The notes: generated from the letters alone by a model not told the origin. A DNA stretch of 64,000 nt from Streptomyces justiciae (GCF_015163075.1 NZ_JADDXU010000007.1:421295-485294), one strand, 5' to 3'; shown: positions 26,308 to 34,880, numbered from the stretch's first letter. Program-made: numbers and translations.

Positions 26308-26414
26308 CAAGCACCGGCAATGGGTTGCATACGTTCTGTGATCGTGCACCCTGCCCCAACCCTCTGTTCACCCACGTCCCCCGGGACGCCGCCACGGGCA
26401 GGGGGCGCCGCGCC

Positions 26415-28019
26415 GTGGACCCGGTGATCATCGTCGGAGCGGGGCCCGTCGGGCTCACGCTCGCCCTCGCGCTGGCCCGCCAGGACGTGCCGTCCGTGGT
26501 CCTCGACGAAGGCCCCGGCAAGGACGAACCCCGCCTGGCCCGCACGGTCGTGCTCCGCGAGGACACCGCCGCCCTGATGGAGCGGCTGACCGGCGTCGCG
26601 CTCGACGAGGTCGGCTGCCACTGGGCCGGATGGCGGTCATTGCGCCGCAAGCAGGTGATGCGCGAGGTCACCTTCGACGGCCCGGCGGAGCCGGCTCCGC
26701 TGCACATCGCCCAGCACGTCCTGACGGGCCTGCTGCGCGAGGCCCTCGCCGACGAACGGCTCGTCAAGATCGCCGTCGACAGCCGCCTCGACACCGTGGA
26801 GCAGGAGAAGTCCGGCGTCACCGCGCACACCCGCGGCCCCAAGGGCACGTGGTGGCGCGGCAGTTACCTGGTCGGCTGCGACGGCCCGCGCTCCACGGTC
26901 CGCAAACTCCAGGACATCCGCTTTCCCGGCCGTACGGCGGTGGAGCGACACGCCGTCGCCGCGCTGCGCACGGAACTTCCGTGGGAGGGCGAGGCGTTGC
27001 TCCATCGGATGCCGCCGTGGCGGACGTCCGGACCTTCGGCCGGGGAGGTCACCGGGCGCCCGTTGCCGGACGGGGTGTGGCGCCTGGACTGGCTGCTGCC
27101 ACCGGGCAAGGACCTGGTCACGCCCGAGCTGCTGGTGTCCCGCGTCCGGGAGACCCTCGCCGGCTGGACGGGCGGCCCGACACCGCCGTACGACCTCCTC
27201 GACACCGGTGTGCACACCGTCCACCACCGTCTCGCGCGGCGCTGGCGAGTCGGTCGCGTCTTCCTCGCCGGGGACGCGGCGCATCTGCTCGGCGCGCTCG
27301 GCACACAGGGGCTTGACGAGGGGCTGAGGGACGCCGACAACCTCGCCTGGAAGCTGGCGCTCGCCTGGCACCACGGCCCGCACGAGGCGCTGCTCGACAG
27401 CTACCAGGCTGAGCGCCGGGGCGTCGTCGCCGCCCGGCTGCGCGCCGCCGACCAGGCGTTGCCGCTGCTGCGCGGCGGTGGTGGACTGCGTGCCTACGTC
27501 CCCGGCTCGGCCCGGGGCCATGACGCGCTGCTCGCCGACGGCCATCTGGGGCGCGGCGCGCTCGGTGCGCCGGGGGCGTACGCCGGCTCCCCGCTGGCGC
27601 CCCGGCACCTGGAGGCCGAGATTCCGGTGGACACCGCTCCGGGGGCGCCGGTCGCCGATGTGCGGGTCACCGCCGAGGACGGCTCGTTCGTACGACTCCG
27701 GGACCGGCTCGGTCGCGGGGCGCTGCTCGTCGTACTGATCGCGCCGGGGACGGGCGTGTGGGACCGCAAGCACTGGGTGACCGCCGGGGTCATGCCGCGT
27801 CTCGCGGCCGCCGTGACGGCGCTGCCGCACGCCGCCGAGCTGCTGGTCGCGGAGAGTTACCCCGGGGCGGCCGCGCACAGCGTCCTGCTGGTACGCCCCG
27901 ACGGCCACCTCGTGACGGCGCTGAGCGGGGTCCGGCCCGCCGATCTGTACGCGGCGGCGGAGGCGACGGTGGGCGGACCTACGAAGACAGAGGCCGAGGC
28001 GGGGGCGGGGTCGCGCTGA
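26415..28019 (+). CDS. FAD-dependent aromatic monooxygenase (PHBH-type)
   Basis: The 534-residue flavoprotein hydroxylase has the dinucleotide-binding GxGxxG (VIIVGAGPVGLTLALALA), the DG motif (YLVGCDGPRSTVRK) and the second FAD motif (RVFLAGDAAHLLGALGTQGLDEGLRDADNL, split by the family GD site). The C-terminal 150 residues look like the thioredoxin-like domain of phenol-hydroxylase relatives. It uses NAD(P)H and O2; the substrate, probably an aromatic or polyketide-like ring, is unknown. GTG 26415 is chosen because it precedes the FAD motif directly and has AGGGGGC upstream. It is monocistronic between the glu terminator and the cysteine operon. Confidence 0.88.
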   Translation: MDPVIIVGAGPVGLTLALALARQDVPSVVLDEGPGKDEPRLARTVVLREDTAALMERLTGVALDEVGCHWAGWRSLRRKQVMREVTFDGPAEPAPLHIAQHVLTGLLREALADERLVKIAVDSRLDTVEQEKSGVTAHTRGPKGTWWRGSYLVGCDGPRSTVRKLQDIRFPGRTAVERHAVAALRTELPWEGEALLHRMPPWRTSGPSAGEVTGRPLPDGVWRLDWLLPPGKDLVTPELLVSRVRETLAGWTGGPTPPYDLLDTGVHTVHHRLARRWRVGRVFLAGDAAHLLGALGTQGLDEGLRDADNLAWKLALAWHHGPHEALLDSYQAERRGVVAARLRAADQALPLLRGGGGLRAYVPGSARGHDALLADGHLGRGALGAPGAYAGSPLAPRHLEAEIPVDTAPGAPVADVRVTAEDGSFVRLRDRLGRGALLVVLIAPGTGVWDRKHWVTAGVMPRLAAAVTALPHAAELLVAESYPGAAAHSVLLVRPDGHLVTALSGVRPADLYAAAEATVGGPTKTEAEAGAGSR

Positions 28020-28084
28020 GACAAGGGTGGGCAGAGCCCGTGGTGACGTTCGCACAGGCGTGCGTTCCACATAGTGACGCTGAG

Positions 28085-28113
28085 TTGACCGTTCTGCACC
28101 GTGATGCTGTAAT
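28085..28113 (+). promoter_or_regulatory. Promoter of the cysteine operon, leaderless leader peptide
   Basis: -35 TTGACC (28085-28090), 17-bp spacer, -10 TGTAAT (28108-28113). The ATG of the leader peptide is seven bases further on, so translation of the leader probably starts at or near the first base of the mRNA. Confidence 0.7.
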
Positions 28114-28120
28114 CCGCGTC

Positions 28121-28207
28121 ATGACCGACACCTGTGTGCGCCTGTGGCGGAGGGTCCATATGGACCTGGTCCGCTATGCGGGCTGCGTGTGTCGTCCGTC
28201 GTTCTGA
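28121..28207 (+). CDS. Cys-containing leader peptide (28 aa) of the cysteine dioxygenase operon
   Basis: A 28-residue open frame from ATG 28121 to TGA 28207. It has Cys at positions 5, 22 and 24 and the motif RRVHMDLVRYAGCVCR, which fits the actinobacterial leader-peptide family (RR-HVDL-R...CR) found upstream of sulfur and cysteine genes. The cysteine codons near its end could stall ribosomes when charged tRNA-Cys is scarce and so change expression of the operon. The dioxygenase start is 79 bp after the stop. I see a short palindrome (28154-28165) and small hairpins, but no convincing full attenuator. Confidence 0.75.
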   Translation: MTDTCVRLWRRVHMDLVRYAGCVCRPSF

Positions 28208-28286
28208 TTCGCATCCTTTCCCTCGCGCGTGCCGTGCCCGTCGTGCCGTCGCGCGCATTCCGCGAACGCTCTTCAGGACGGTGCCC

Positions 28287-28826
28287 GTGTCTGTCTCCCC
28301 CGCTCCCTCCACCACCGCTTCCGCCGTCGCGTCGGCGCCCTCACAGGCCGACCTGCTCGACTTCGTACGACGCACCGCCGCCGACGCCGAACTGATCTCC
28401 TCGCTCCCGCTCGACCCGGAAGGCCGCACCTGGGTGCGTCTGGAGGGGCCCGGCGGCAGTGAGGCCTGGCTGATCGGCTGGCCGCCCGGCACGGGCACCG
28501 GCTGGCACGACCACGCCGAGTCGGTCGGGGCCTTCGTGACGGCCTCCGGCGAGCTCAAGGAGAACTCGCTGGCCGCCCGGCTGCCCGCGGACGGCTGGCG
28601 GACCCTCGAACTCAGTGACGGAGTGGACCGGCAACGGCGGCTGTCGGCCGGCACGGGCCGTTCCTTCGGGCAGCACCACGTCCACGAGGTACTCAACGAG
28701 TCCCCGGACGAGCACGCGATCTCGGTCCACGCCTACTACCCGCCCCTGCCGCAGATCCGCCGCTACAGTCGGGCCGGGCAGGTCCTGCGTCTGGAGCACG
28801 TGGAGCGTCCGGAGGACTGGCAGTGA
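28287..28826 (+). CDS. Cysteine dioxygenase
   Basis: The 179-residue cupin-type thiol dioxygenase oxidises cysteine to cysteine sulfinate with non-haem iron. The iron ligands are visible: two His in TGWHDHAES and the third in GQHHVHEVLNES. The substrate carboxylate Arg and the rest of the cupin barrel fit bacterial CDO. GTG 28287 has AGGA eight bases upstream. The stop overlaps the rhodanese start. With the Cys-responsive leader peptide upstream, this looks like a cysteine-catabolism operon. 3-Mercaptopropionate dioxygenase is the main alternative. Confidence 0.88.
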   Translation: MSVSPAPSTTASAVASAPSQADLLDFVRRTAADAELISSLPLDPEGRTWVRLEGPGGSEAWLIGWPPGTGTGWHDHAESVGAFVTASGELKENSLAARLPADGWRTLELSDGVDRQRRLSAGTGRSFGQHHVHEVLNESPDEHAISVHAYYPPLPQIRRYSRAGQVLRLEHVERPEDWQ

Positions 28827-29227
28827 GCGGCACACACGAACAGCCCGTCGGCATCGACGAGTTGCTGGAACAGGTACGCGAGGGCTACGACCGGATCGAG
28901 GCGCGGGAGGCGTACGACGCCGCCCAGCGCGGTGAGGCGCTGCTGGTGGACATCCGTTACGCCGCCCTGCGCGACCGGGACGGGCTGATCCCCGGCGCCC
29001 TCGTCGTCGAGCGCAACGAACTGGAGTGGCGCCTCGACCCGCGCGGCAGCCACCGCGCCCCCGAGGCCACGAGCCATGACCTGCGGGTCGTGGTGATCTG
29101 CAACGAGGGTTACGCCTCCAGCCTCGCGGCCGCGTCCCTGCACCGGTTGGGCTTGCACCGGGCCACGGATCTGGTGGGCGGGTTCCAGGCCTGGCGGACG
29201 TCGGGGCTGCCGGTGACGTCGGCGTAG
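28823..29227 (+). CDS. Rhodanese-like sulfurtransferase
   Basis: The 134-residue single-domain rhodanese has the active-site loop VICNEGYASSLAA with the catalytic Cys, and the CH2A-like motif LIPGALVVERNELEWRL. It transfers sulfane sulfur, for example to thiols or cyanide. GTG 28823 overlaps the dioxygenase stop (GTGA), so the two are coupled. In this operon it probably handles persulfide or thiosulfate arising with cysteine breakdown. Its stop is 22 bp from the convergent binding-protein gene. Confidence 0.9.
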   Translation: MSGTHEQPVGIDELLEQVREGYDRIEAREAYDAAQRGEALLVDIRYAALRDRDGLIPGALVVERNELEWRLDPRGSHRAPEATSHDLRVVVICNEGYASSLAAASLHRLGLHRATDLVGGFQAWRTSGLPVTSA

Positions 29228-29249
29228 GCCACAGGGGCGTCGAGGTGTC

Positions 29250-30227
29250 TCAGCCGATGTCGGGGTCGCAGTAGAGCGGGGCCGTGTCGGCGGTGCCTCT
29301 GGTGACGAGGCGGGTCGGGGTGGTGGCGACCTTCTTCACGTCGTCCTCGCCACGGAGCAGGGCGAGGGCGTTGGTCACCGCCAACTCGCCGGTGTCGGCC
29401 GCCGAGTTGGCGACCGTGGCCGCGAAGCGCCCGTCCTTCAGCGCGGCCAGCCCCTCGTCGGTGCCGTTGACGGTCACGATCCTGACGGCCTTCCCGCCGG
29501 CCGCGTCGAAGGCCTCGCGGACGGCGAAGGCCATCTCCTCGTTGGCGACGAAGGCGTAGTCAAGGTCGGGGTGGGCCTCGATCATGTCCGTGGCGACTTT
29601 CCGCGCCTTGGCCGGGCTGAACATGCCGGGCTGGTTCGCGACCACGGTGGCGTTCGCCGGCAGGGCGCCCTTGAAGCCGCTGACGAGCAGATCGGAGGCC
29701 GCGCCCGGCGCTCCGGCGACGATGCCGACGTCCACCTTCGCGCCGGCGGCGTCCTTCTCGATCCAGCCCGCGTCGAGGGCGCCCACCTGCTTCAGGTCGA
29801 CGACGACGGCCCCGAGGACGCCGGCGGTGTCGTCGGGGACGACCGAGGTCAGGAAGACGGGCACGCCTGCCGCCCTGGCCTTGGCGATGTCGTCCTGAAG
29901 GGCATCGACGTCGACGGTCTGCACGATGAGCGCGTCCACATGCCGGGAGATCATGTCCTCGATGTTGGCCAGCTCGGCCGCGGCGTCCTGCCGGGACTCG
30001 GCCGTGTGGATCCGGGCACCGTTGTTGAGCGCCGTGTCCTCGACGGCCGCCTCGAGACACGCGTGGAACCGCGTGGCCCCTCCGTTGACGAACCCCAGAG
30101 TGATCGTGCCCTCCACCGCCGGCCCGGTGTCCTCGGCGAGGAATCCGCATCCGCTCAGCACCAGAGAGCCACAGCTCCCGAGGACCGACGCGACCAGCGC
30201 TCTGCGGGAGCGGGCGGATCTGGGCAT
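29250..30227 (-). CDS. Periplasmic-binding-protein-like (sugar type) lipoprotein
   Basis: The 325-residue lipoprotein has an Arg-rich N-terminus, signal peptide and lipobox LVLSGC. Its body has the peripla_BP_4/LacI-like fold: TLGFVNGGATRFHACLEAAVED, then ARAAGVPVFLTSVVP, and FVANEEMAFAVREAFDAAG. Family members bind sugars or related ligands for an ABC transporter, but no permease or ATPase gene is near, so it is an orphan. ATG 30227 has AAAGGCGG upstream; an ATG eight codons earlier is less likely. Ligand unknown. Confidence 0.8.
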   Translation of the reverse strand: MPRSARSRRALVASVLGSCGSLVLSGCGFLAEDTGPAVEGTITLGFVNGGATRFHACLEAAVEDTALNNGARIHTAESRQDAAAELANIEDMISRHVDALIVQTVDVDALQDDIAKARAAGVPVFLTSVVPDDTAGVLGAVVVDLKQVGALDAGWIEKDAAGAKVDVGIVAGAPGAASDLLVSGFKGALPANATVVANQPGMFSPAKARKVATDMIEAHPDLDYAFVANEEMAFAVREAFDAAGGKAVRIVTVNGTDEGLAALKDGRFAATVANSAADTGELAVTNALALLRGEDDVKKVATTPTRLVTRGTADTAPLYCDPDIG

Positions 30228-30527
30228 GGCTGGGCCGCCTTTCAGGGGCATGCGGAGGGGGTGTGCGGGTGCGCTGCGTGAGCGGCCTGCCGAGGCGCCT
30301 CACCCACCGACGGCACGTGGACGCTCGCGCTCATACAGCCGCGCAACGGTGGCCGACGCTACCGGCGACCGGGGAAGCCCACCCCTTCACGGGGCGCAAG
30401 GTAAGGCTGCGCCACTTGACCTTGCCGTCACAGGAAGGGAGTTGCGCCGACGCGCCCGAACTCAGCCCGCCTCAGCACCCGGGCCGACCCCGCGCACCGG
30501 AAACGCAACCCACCTCAACCCCCACCT
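30228..30527. other. 300-bp region between the recX stop and the binding-lipoprotein start
   Basis: Holds the leader of the minus-strand lipoprotein gene and the sequence after the recX stop. I see no convincing open frame, RNA gene or strong hairpin here. TTGACCTTG at about 30416 is a possible -35 with no matching -10. Confidence 0.5.
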
Positions 30528-31439
30528 TCAAAACCCTTCCCCCTCAAGGAACTCCGCCTCCTCGCCCTCCTCCTCGAGCGCCTGCCGCACCACTCGCAGA
30601 GCCATGCCCTCGGGATACCCCTTGCGGGCGAGCATCCCCGCGAGCCTGCGCAGCCGCTTGTCGCGGTCGAGGCCGCGTGTGGCGCGCAGCTTGCGGTCGA
30701 CCAGCTCACGCGCGGTCGTCTCCTCCTGCTCGGAGTCGAGCTGCGAGACGGCCGCTTCGATGAGCGTGGAGTCCACGCCCTTGGTCCGCAGTTCCTGGGC
30801 GAGCGCCCGCCGGGCGAGCCCCCGGCCGTGGTGCCGGGACTCCACCCAGGCGTCGGCGAACGCGCTGTCGTTGATCAGTCCAACCTCCTCGAACCGCGAC
30901 AGCACCTCCTCCGCCGCCTCGTCCGGAATCCCCTTCTTGCTCAGTGCGTCCGCGAGTTGCTTGCGGGTGCGCGGGGTCCCGGTGAGCAGGCGCAGACAGA
31001 TCGCCCGCGCCCGCTCGACCGGGTCCGCTGAAGGCTCCCCCTTCTCGGCCCTCGACGAGGAGGAGACGCCTCCGTCCGCATCGGACGGGTCATCGGCCGG
31101 TTCCCCGTGCGACTCTCCGAAGCCGCGTCGCCGGCGCCCACGTCCCCCACGTGAGCCACCCTCGCCGCGTGCTCCTCGACCGCGTCGGCGCGAGACACCG
31201 CCGCCCGAGTCCGCTCCGTGGGCGGAGCCGTCCTCCGGCCACTCGCCCGCGGCCGACGCGCCCTCGTACAGCGCGCCGTCGCCCGGCGCACCGCCGCCGT
31301 ACTCCCCGTCCGTGCCGTACGACGGCGTCCTGCCGTATCCCCCGTAACTGCCCTGGGCCTCGGCGCCGGCGGCGCCCCTCCCCCGGTCGCGCGGAGCGTC
31401 CGGGTAGGCGTACTCGGCCCAGTCGGTTCGCCGAGTCAC
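30528..31439 (-). CDS. recX: RecA regulator RecX
   Basis: The 303-residue protein has a C-terminal half matching RecX, the inhibitor of RecA filaments: AICLRLLTGTPRTRKQLADAL, then LARRALAQELRTKGVD, and RRLAGMLARKGYP, the three-helix tandem repeats. The first 135 residues are a disordered Gly/Arg/Ser-rich extension, so it is nearly twice the usual 150-170 residues, as in other Streptomyces. It begins four bases after the recA stop and is co-transcribed. RecX dampens RecA activity and protects cells from RecA overexpression. Confidence 0.93.
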   Translation of the reverse strand: MTRRTDWAEYAYPDAPRDRGRGAAGAEAQGSYGGYGRTPSYGTDGEYGGGAPGDGALYEGASAAGEWPEDGSAHGADSGGGVSRRRGRGARGEGGSRGGRGRRRRGFGESHGEPADDPSDADGGVSSSSRAEKGEPSADPVERARAICLRLLTGTPRTRKQLADALSKKGIPDEAAEEVLSRFEEVGLINDSAFADAWVESRHHGRGLARRALAQELRTKGVDSTLIEAAVSQLDSEQEETTARELVDRKLRATRGLDRDKRLRRLAGMLARKGYPEGMALRVVRQALEEEGEEAEFLEGEGF

Positions 31440-31443
31440 CGCG

Positions 31444-32571
31444 TCAGCTCTTGGCTGCCGCGGCCTTGGTCTTGGCCGCCTTGGCCGCCGCCGGTGCGGG
31501 GACCGTCTTCGCCGCGTCGCCCGCGGGGGTGGCGACCGCCGCGTCCGCGCCCGGCTCGGCGGTCGGCTCCTCGGGACGGACGCCGACGCCCAGCTTCTCC
31601 TTGATCTTCTTCTCGATCTCGTTGGCCAGGTCGGGGTTGTCCTTCAGGAAGTTACGGGCGTTCTCCTTGCCCTGGCCGAGCTGGTCGCCCTCGTACGTGT
31701 ACCAGGCGCCGGCCTTGCGCACGAAGCCGTGCTCCACGCCCATGTCGATCAGGCCGCCCTCGCGGCTGATGCCCTGGCCGTAGAGGATGTCGAACTCGGC
31801 CTGCTTGAAGGGCGGCGCGACCTTGTTCTTGACGACCTTGACACGGGTGCGGTTGCCGACCGCGTCAGTGCCGTCCTTGAGGGTCTCGATGCGGCGGATG
31901 TCCATGCGCACCGAGGCGTAGAACTTCAGCGCCCGACCACCCGTCGTGGTCTCCGGGGAGCCGAACATCACGCCGATCTTCTCGCGGAGCTGGTTGATGA
32001 AGATCGCGGTGGTCTTGGACTGGTTGAGCGCGCTGGTGATCTTCCGCAGGGCCTGCGACATCAGTCGGGCCTGCAGACCGACGTGGCTGTCACCCATCTC
32101 GCCCTCGATCTCCGCGCGCGGGACGAGCGCGGCGACGGAGTCGATGACGATGAGGTCGAGGGCGCCGGAGCGGACCAGCATGTCCACGATCTCCAGGGCC
32201 TGTTCGCCGTTGTCCGGCTGGGACAGGATCAGGTTGTCGACGTCGACGCCGAGCTTGCGCGCGTACTCGGGGTCGAGGGCGTGCTCCGCGTCCACGAAGG
32301 CCACCTGGCCGCCGGCCCGCTGCGCGTTGGCCACCGCGTGCAGGGTCAGGGTCGTCTTGCCGGAGGACTCCGGTCCGTACACCTCCACCACACGGCCGCG
32401 CGGGATGCCACCGACGCCGAGCGCGACGTCGAGCGCGGTCGACCCGGTGGGGATGACCTCGATGGGCTCGTTCGGCCGCTCGCCCATGCGCATGACCGCG
32501 CCCTTGCCGAATTGCCGTTCAATCTGTGCGAGCGCGGCATCCAGGGCCTTCTCGCGGTCGGTTCCTGCCAT
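31444..32571 (-). CDS. recA: Recombinase RecA
   Basis: The 375-residue RecA has Walker A GPESSGKTT, Walker B LIVIDSVAAL, the DNA-binding loops (MGDSHVGLQARLMSQALRK, FINQLREKIGVMFGSPETT split in the family pattern), and an Ala/Lys-rich C-terminal tail ending AAKS, typical of Streptomyces. ATG 32571 follows GGGTGGAA; the longer open frame upstream is non-coding. Two promoters precede it: a RecA_NDp element 44 bp upstream and a LexA-type promoter about 170 bp upstream. recX follows in the same operon. Confidence 0.98.
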   Translation of the reverse strand: MAGTDREKALDAALAQIERQFGKGAVMRMGERPNEPIEVIPTGSTALDVALGVGGIPRGRVVEVYGPESSGKTTLTLHAVANAQRAGGQVAFVDAEHALDPEYARKLGVDVDNLILSQPDNGEQALEIVDMLVRSGALDLIVIDSVAALVPRAEIEGEMGDSHVGLQARLMSQALRKITSALNQSKTTAIFINQLREKIGVMFGSPETTTGGRALKFYASVRMDIRRIETLKDGTDAVGNRTRVKVVKNKVAPPFKQAEFDILYGQGISREGGLIDMGVEHGFVRKAGAWYTYEGDQLGQGKENARNFLKDNPDLANEIEKKIKEKLGVGVRPEEPTAEPGADAAVATPAGDAAKTVPAPAAAKAAKTKAAAAKS

Positions 32572-32614
32572 GGGTTCCACCCGGTTTGCTTGAGTCGATC
32601 GCTTCACGTGAAAG

Positions 32615-32637
32615 ACGCTAACGCCTGCCACTGACAA
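32615..32637 (-). promoter_or_regulatory. RecA_NDp/PafBC-type promoter of recA
   Basis: Read on the minus strand: TTGTCAGTG, eight bases, TAGCGT. It is an exact match to TTGTCRGTG-N8-TAnnnT, the mycobacterial LexA-independent DNA-damage promoter. The predicted start is about 36 nt upstream of the recA ATG. Confidence 0.8.
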
Positions 32638-32742
32638 TGGGCCCCGACGCCCGCCCGGCCTGTGGATAACTCGGGCACTTATCCATCCGAACCGTGCCGA
32701 AATGCCCACCGTGGGCCCTTCTCGGGCCTCGCCCGCGCCTCC

Positions 32743-32772
32743 ATAAGAATGGATGTTCGATTTTTGTGTCAA
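32743..32772 (-). promoter_or_regulatory. LexA-type recA promoter with SOS box
   Basis: On the minus strand: TTGACA (32772-32767), 18-bp spacer, TCTTAT (32748-32743). The SOS/Cheo-type box GAACATCCATTC (32747-32758) lies in the spacer and touches the -10, one base from the GAAC-N4-GTTC consensus. A LexA dimer here would block RNA polymerase. Confidence 0.75.
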
Positions 32773-32871
32773 GCGCACCACGCGGCACTTCCGAGCCTAC
32801 GTCCGGGAGCCGACAGCCCCGGGGATCCCGGGCCGCGCGTCCAGCACTCCGCGCCTCCCATACTTGCCGTC

Positions 32872-33630
32872 ATGGCCACTTACGACACGCTCGGTGCGAC
32901 CTACACCCGGACCCGCAGGCCTGATCCGCGCATCGCCGCGCAGATCCACGCCGCGCTCGGTGACGCCCAGGACGTGGTCAACGTCGGGGCGGGCGCCGGT
33001 TCCTACGAGCCCCCGCAGACGGTGCTCGCCGTCGAGCCCAGCCAGGTCATGATCAGCCAGCGTCCGGCGGGAGCGGCGCGAGCCGTGCAGGCCGTGGCGG
33101 AGAACCTGCCGCTGCGCGACAACGCCGCCGACACCGTCATGGCCCTGCTGACCGTGCACCACTGGACGGACCTGAGCGCCGGGATCAGGGAACTGCGCAG
33201 GGTCGCCCGCCGTCGCATCGTCGTCCTGACATGGGACCAGCACGTCTTCCGCGAGCGGTTCTGGCTCGTCCGCGACTACCTGCCGGAGGTGGCCGCGTAC
33301 GACGACACCCGGGCCGTCCCCGTCGACCAGCTGCTCGACCTGCTCGGCGGCGGACGCCAGGAACCGGTTCCCGTCCCCCACGACTGCGTCGACGGCTTCG
33401 GCGCCGCGTACTGGCGCCGCCCGGACGCCTACCTCGACCCACAGGTACGCGCGGGTGTCTCCATGCTGGCCCAGACCGGCGACGACACGCTCGCGCCGGG
33501 GCTGACCCGGCTCGCGGACGACCTGAGAACCGGCCACTGGCAGACGCGCTACGCCGAGCTGCTCACGCTCGGGACGATCGATGTCGGTTACCGGCTGCTC
33601 GTGACCGACCTGGCACCGTCCGCCGTCTAG
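32872..33630 (+). CDS. Class I SAM-dependent methyltransferase
   Basis: The 252-residue protein has a methyltransferase-11-like fold: motif I VVNVGAGAGSYEP, acidic end of strand 2 LAVEPSQVM, then AENLPLRDNAADTVMALLTVHHW. The N-terminal YDTLGATYTRTRRPDPRI segment is common in small-molecule methyltransferases of this group. The substrate is unknown. ATG 32872 has no ribosome site; CATACT seven bases upstream suggests a leaderless mRNA. It is divergent from recA, with the SOS box between them, so co-induction is possible. Its stop shares a CTAG with the convergent gene. Confidence 0.8.
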   Translation: MATYDTLGATYTRTRRPDPRIAAQIHAALGDAQDVVNVGAGAGSYEPPQTVLAVEPSQVMISQRPAGAARAVQAVAENLPLRDNAADTVMALLTVHHWTDLSAGIRELRRVARRRIVVLTWDQHVFRERFWLVRDYLPEVAAYDDTRAVPVDQLLDLLGGGRQEPVPVPHDCVDGFGAAYWRRPDAYLDPQVRAGVSMLAQTGDDTLAPGLTRLADDLRTGHWQTRYAELLTLGTIDVGYRLLVTDLAPSAV

Positions 33631-34880
33631 GAGCCGGCCCCGTCCTCGGAGTCCCGGTCGCCGGGTCTCCGTGACCAGAGGTCACGCGCGCGCCTGAACA
33701 GCCCCTCCGACACCCGGCGCCGGTGGCCGTGCACGCGCGGGTCGTCCGTGACGTCGTACCGCTTCACATACGCCCCCAGGAACGCCTGGAGCGTGGCGAC
33801 CGCCGGGATGGCGATCAGGGCGCCGACGGCGCCCAGGAGGGCGGTGCCGGCGATGACCGAGCCGAAGGCCACGGCGGGGTGGACGTCGACGGTCTTCGAG
33901 GTCAGCTTGGGCTGGAGCACATAGTTCTCGAACTGCTGGTAGACCACGACGAAGATCAGCACCCACAGCGCGTACCAGGGATCGACCGTGAACGCGATCA
34001 GCATCGGCAGGGCGCCCGCGAGATATGTGCCGATCGTCGGGATGAACTGCGAGACCAGGCCCACCCAGACGGCGAGCACGGGCGCGTTGGGCACTTCCAG
34101 CGCCTGGAGCAGGATGTAGTGGGCGACGCCGGAGATCAGCGCCATCACACCGCGCGAGTACAGATAGCCGCCGGTCTTGTCGACCGCGATCTCCCAGGCG
34201 CGCAGCACCTCGGCCTGCTTGGCGGGCGGCAGGACCGAGCAGAGCGCGCGGCGCAGTCGCGGACCGTCCGCGGCGAAGTAGAACGAGAACAGAGTGATCG
34301 TCAGCAGCTGGAAGAGTCCCCCGATGACCTGGGCGGACAGGTCGAGGACACCGGTGGCGCTGTTCTGCACGTAGTTGCGCAGCCAGTCGGACTTGAGCAG
34401 GCCCTCCTGGACGTCGATCCGCTTCAGGTCGGTGTGGAAGTGCGTGTTGATCCAGCTGATGACGGAGTCGATGTAGTCGGGGAAGTCCTCGACGATCTTG
34501 ATGATCTGCCCCGCGAGCATCGACCCGAGCAGGGTGATGAACCCGGCGGACACGATCATCACGGCGAGGAAGACGAGGAAGGTGCCGACCCCCCGACGTA
34601 TCCCACGCGAGGCCATCCAGCTCACCGCGGGTTCGATGGCCAGGGCCAGGAAGAACGCGATCAGGATGTTGATCAGCAGCCCGGTGAGCTGGTGGAACGC
34701 CCATGTGCTCAGCTGGAAGGCGGCGTAGAGGCCGAGGGTGAGCACCACGGCACGCGGCAGCCAGCGCGGCATGCGCGCGTTCGCCCCGGCGACGCCGTCG
34801 GCCGGGGGCCGGGCGGGCGGCGTCGTGCCGAACGGGGACGCGTGCTGGGGGACCTCGTCGGTCTCGTCAGTGGGTGCCAC
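33627..34880 (-). CDS. AI-2E family (PerM-type) transporter
   Basis: The 417-residue membrane protein has seven or eight hydrophobic segments, including LTGLLINILIAFFLALAIEP, FLVFLAVMIVSAGFITLLGS and SVIAGTALLGAVGALIAIPAVATLQ. The family covers putative autoinducer-2 exporters (TqsA), sodium antiporters and PerM-like proteins, so the substrate is open. A Pro-rich N-terminal and a basic C-terminal tail (RHGHRRRVSEGLFRRAR-like) face the cytoplasm. It starts with GTG 34880. Its stop overlaps the methyltransferase stop by four bases. Confidence 0.85.
   Translation of the reverse strand: MAPTDETDEVPQHASPFGTTPPARPPADGVAGANARMPRWLPRAVVLTLGLYAAFQLSTWAFHQLTGLLINILIAFFLALAIEPAVSWMASRGIRRGVGTFLVFLAVMIVSAGFITLLGSMLAGQIIKIVEDFPDYIDSVISWINTHFHTDLKRIDVQEGLLKSDWLRNYVQNSATGVLDLSAQVIGGLFQLLTITLFSFYFAADGPRLRRALCSVLPPAKQAEVLRAWEIAVDKTGGYLYSRGVMALISGVAHYILLQALEVPNAPVLAVWVGLVSQFIPTIGTYLAGALPMLIAFTVDPWYALWVLIFVVVYQQFENYVLQPKLTSKTVDVHPAVAFGSVIAGTALLGAVGALIAIPAVATLQAFLGAYVKRYDVTDDPRVHGHRRRVSEGLFRRARDLWSRRPGDRDSEDGAGS

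Noticed and set aside
28258..28271. GTTCGC-N5-GCG on the minus strand, resembling a ClgR box
   Set aside because: It lies upstream of cysteine dioxygenase on the opposite strand, and a match this short is expected by chance at this GC content.
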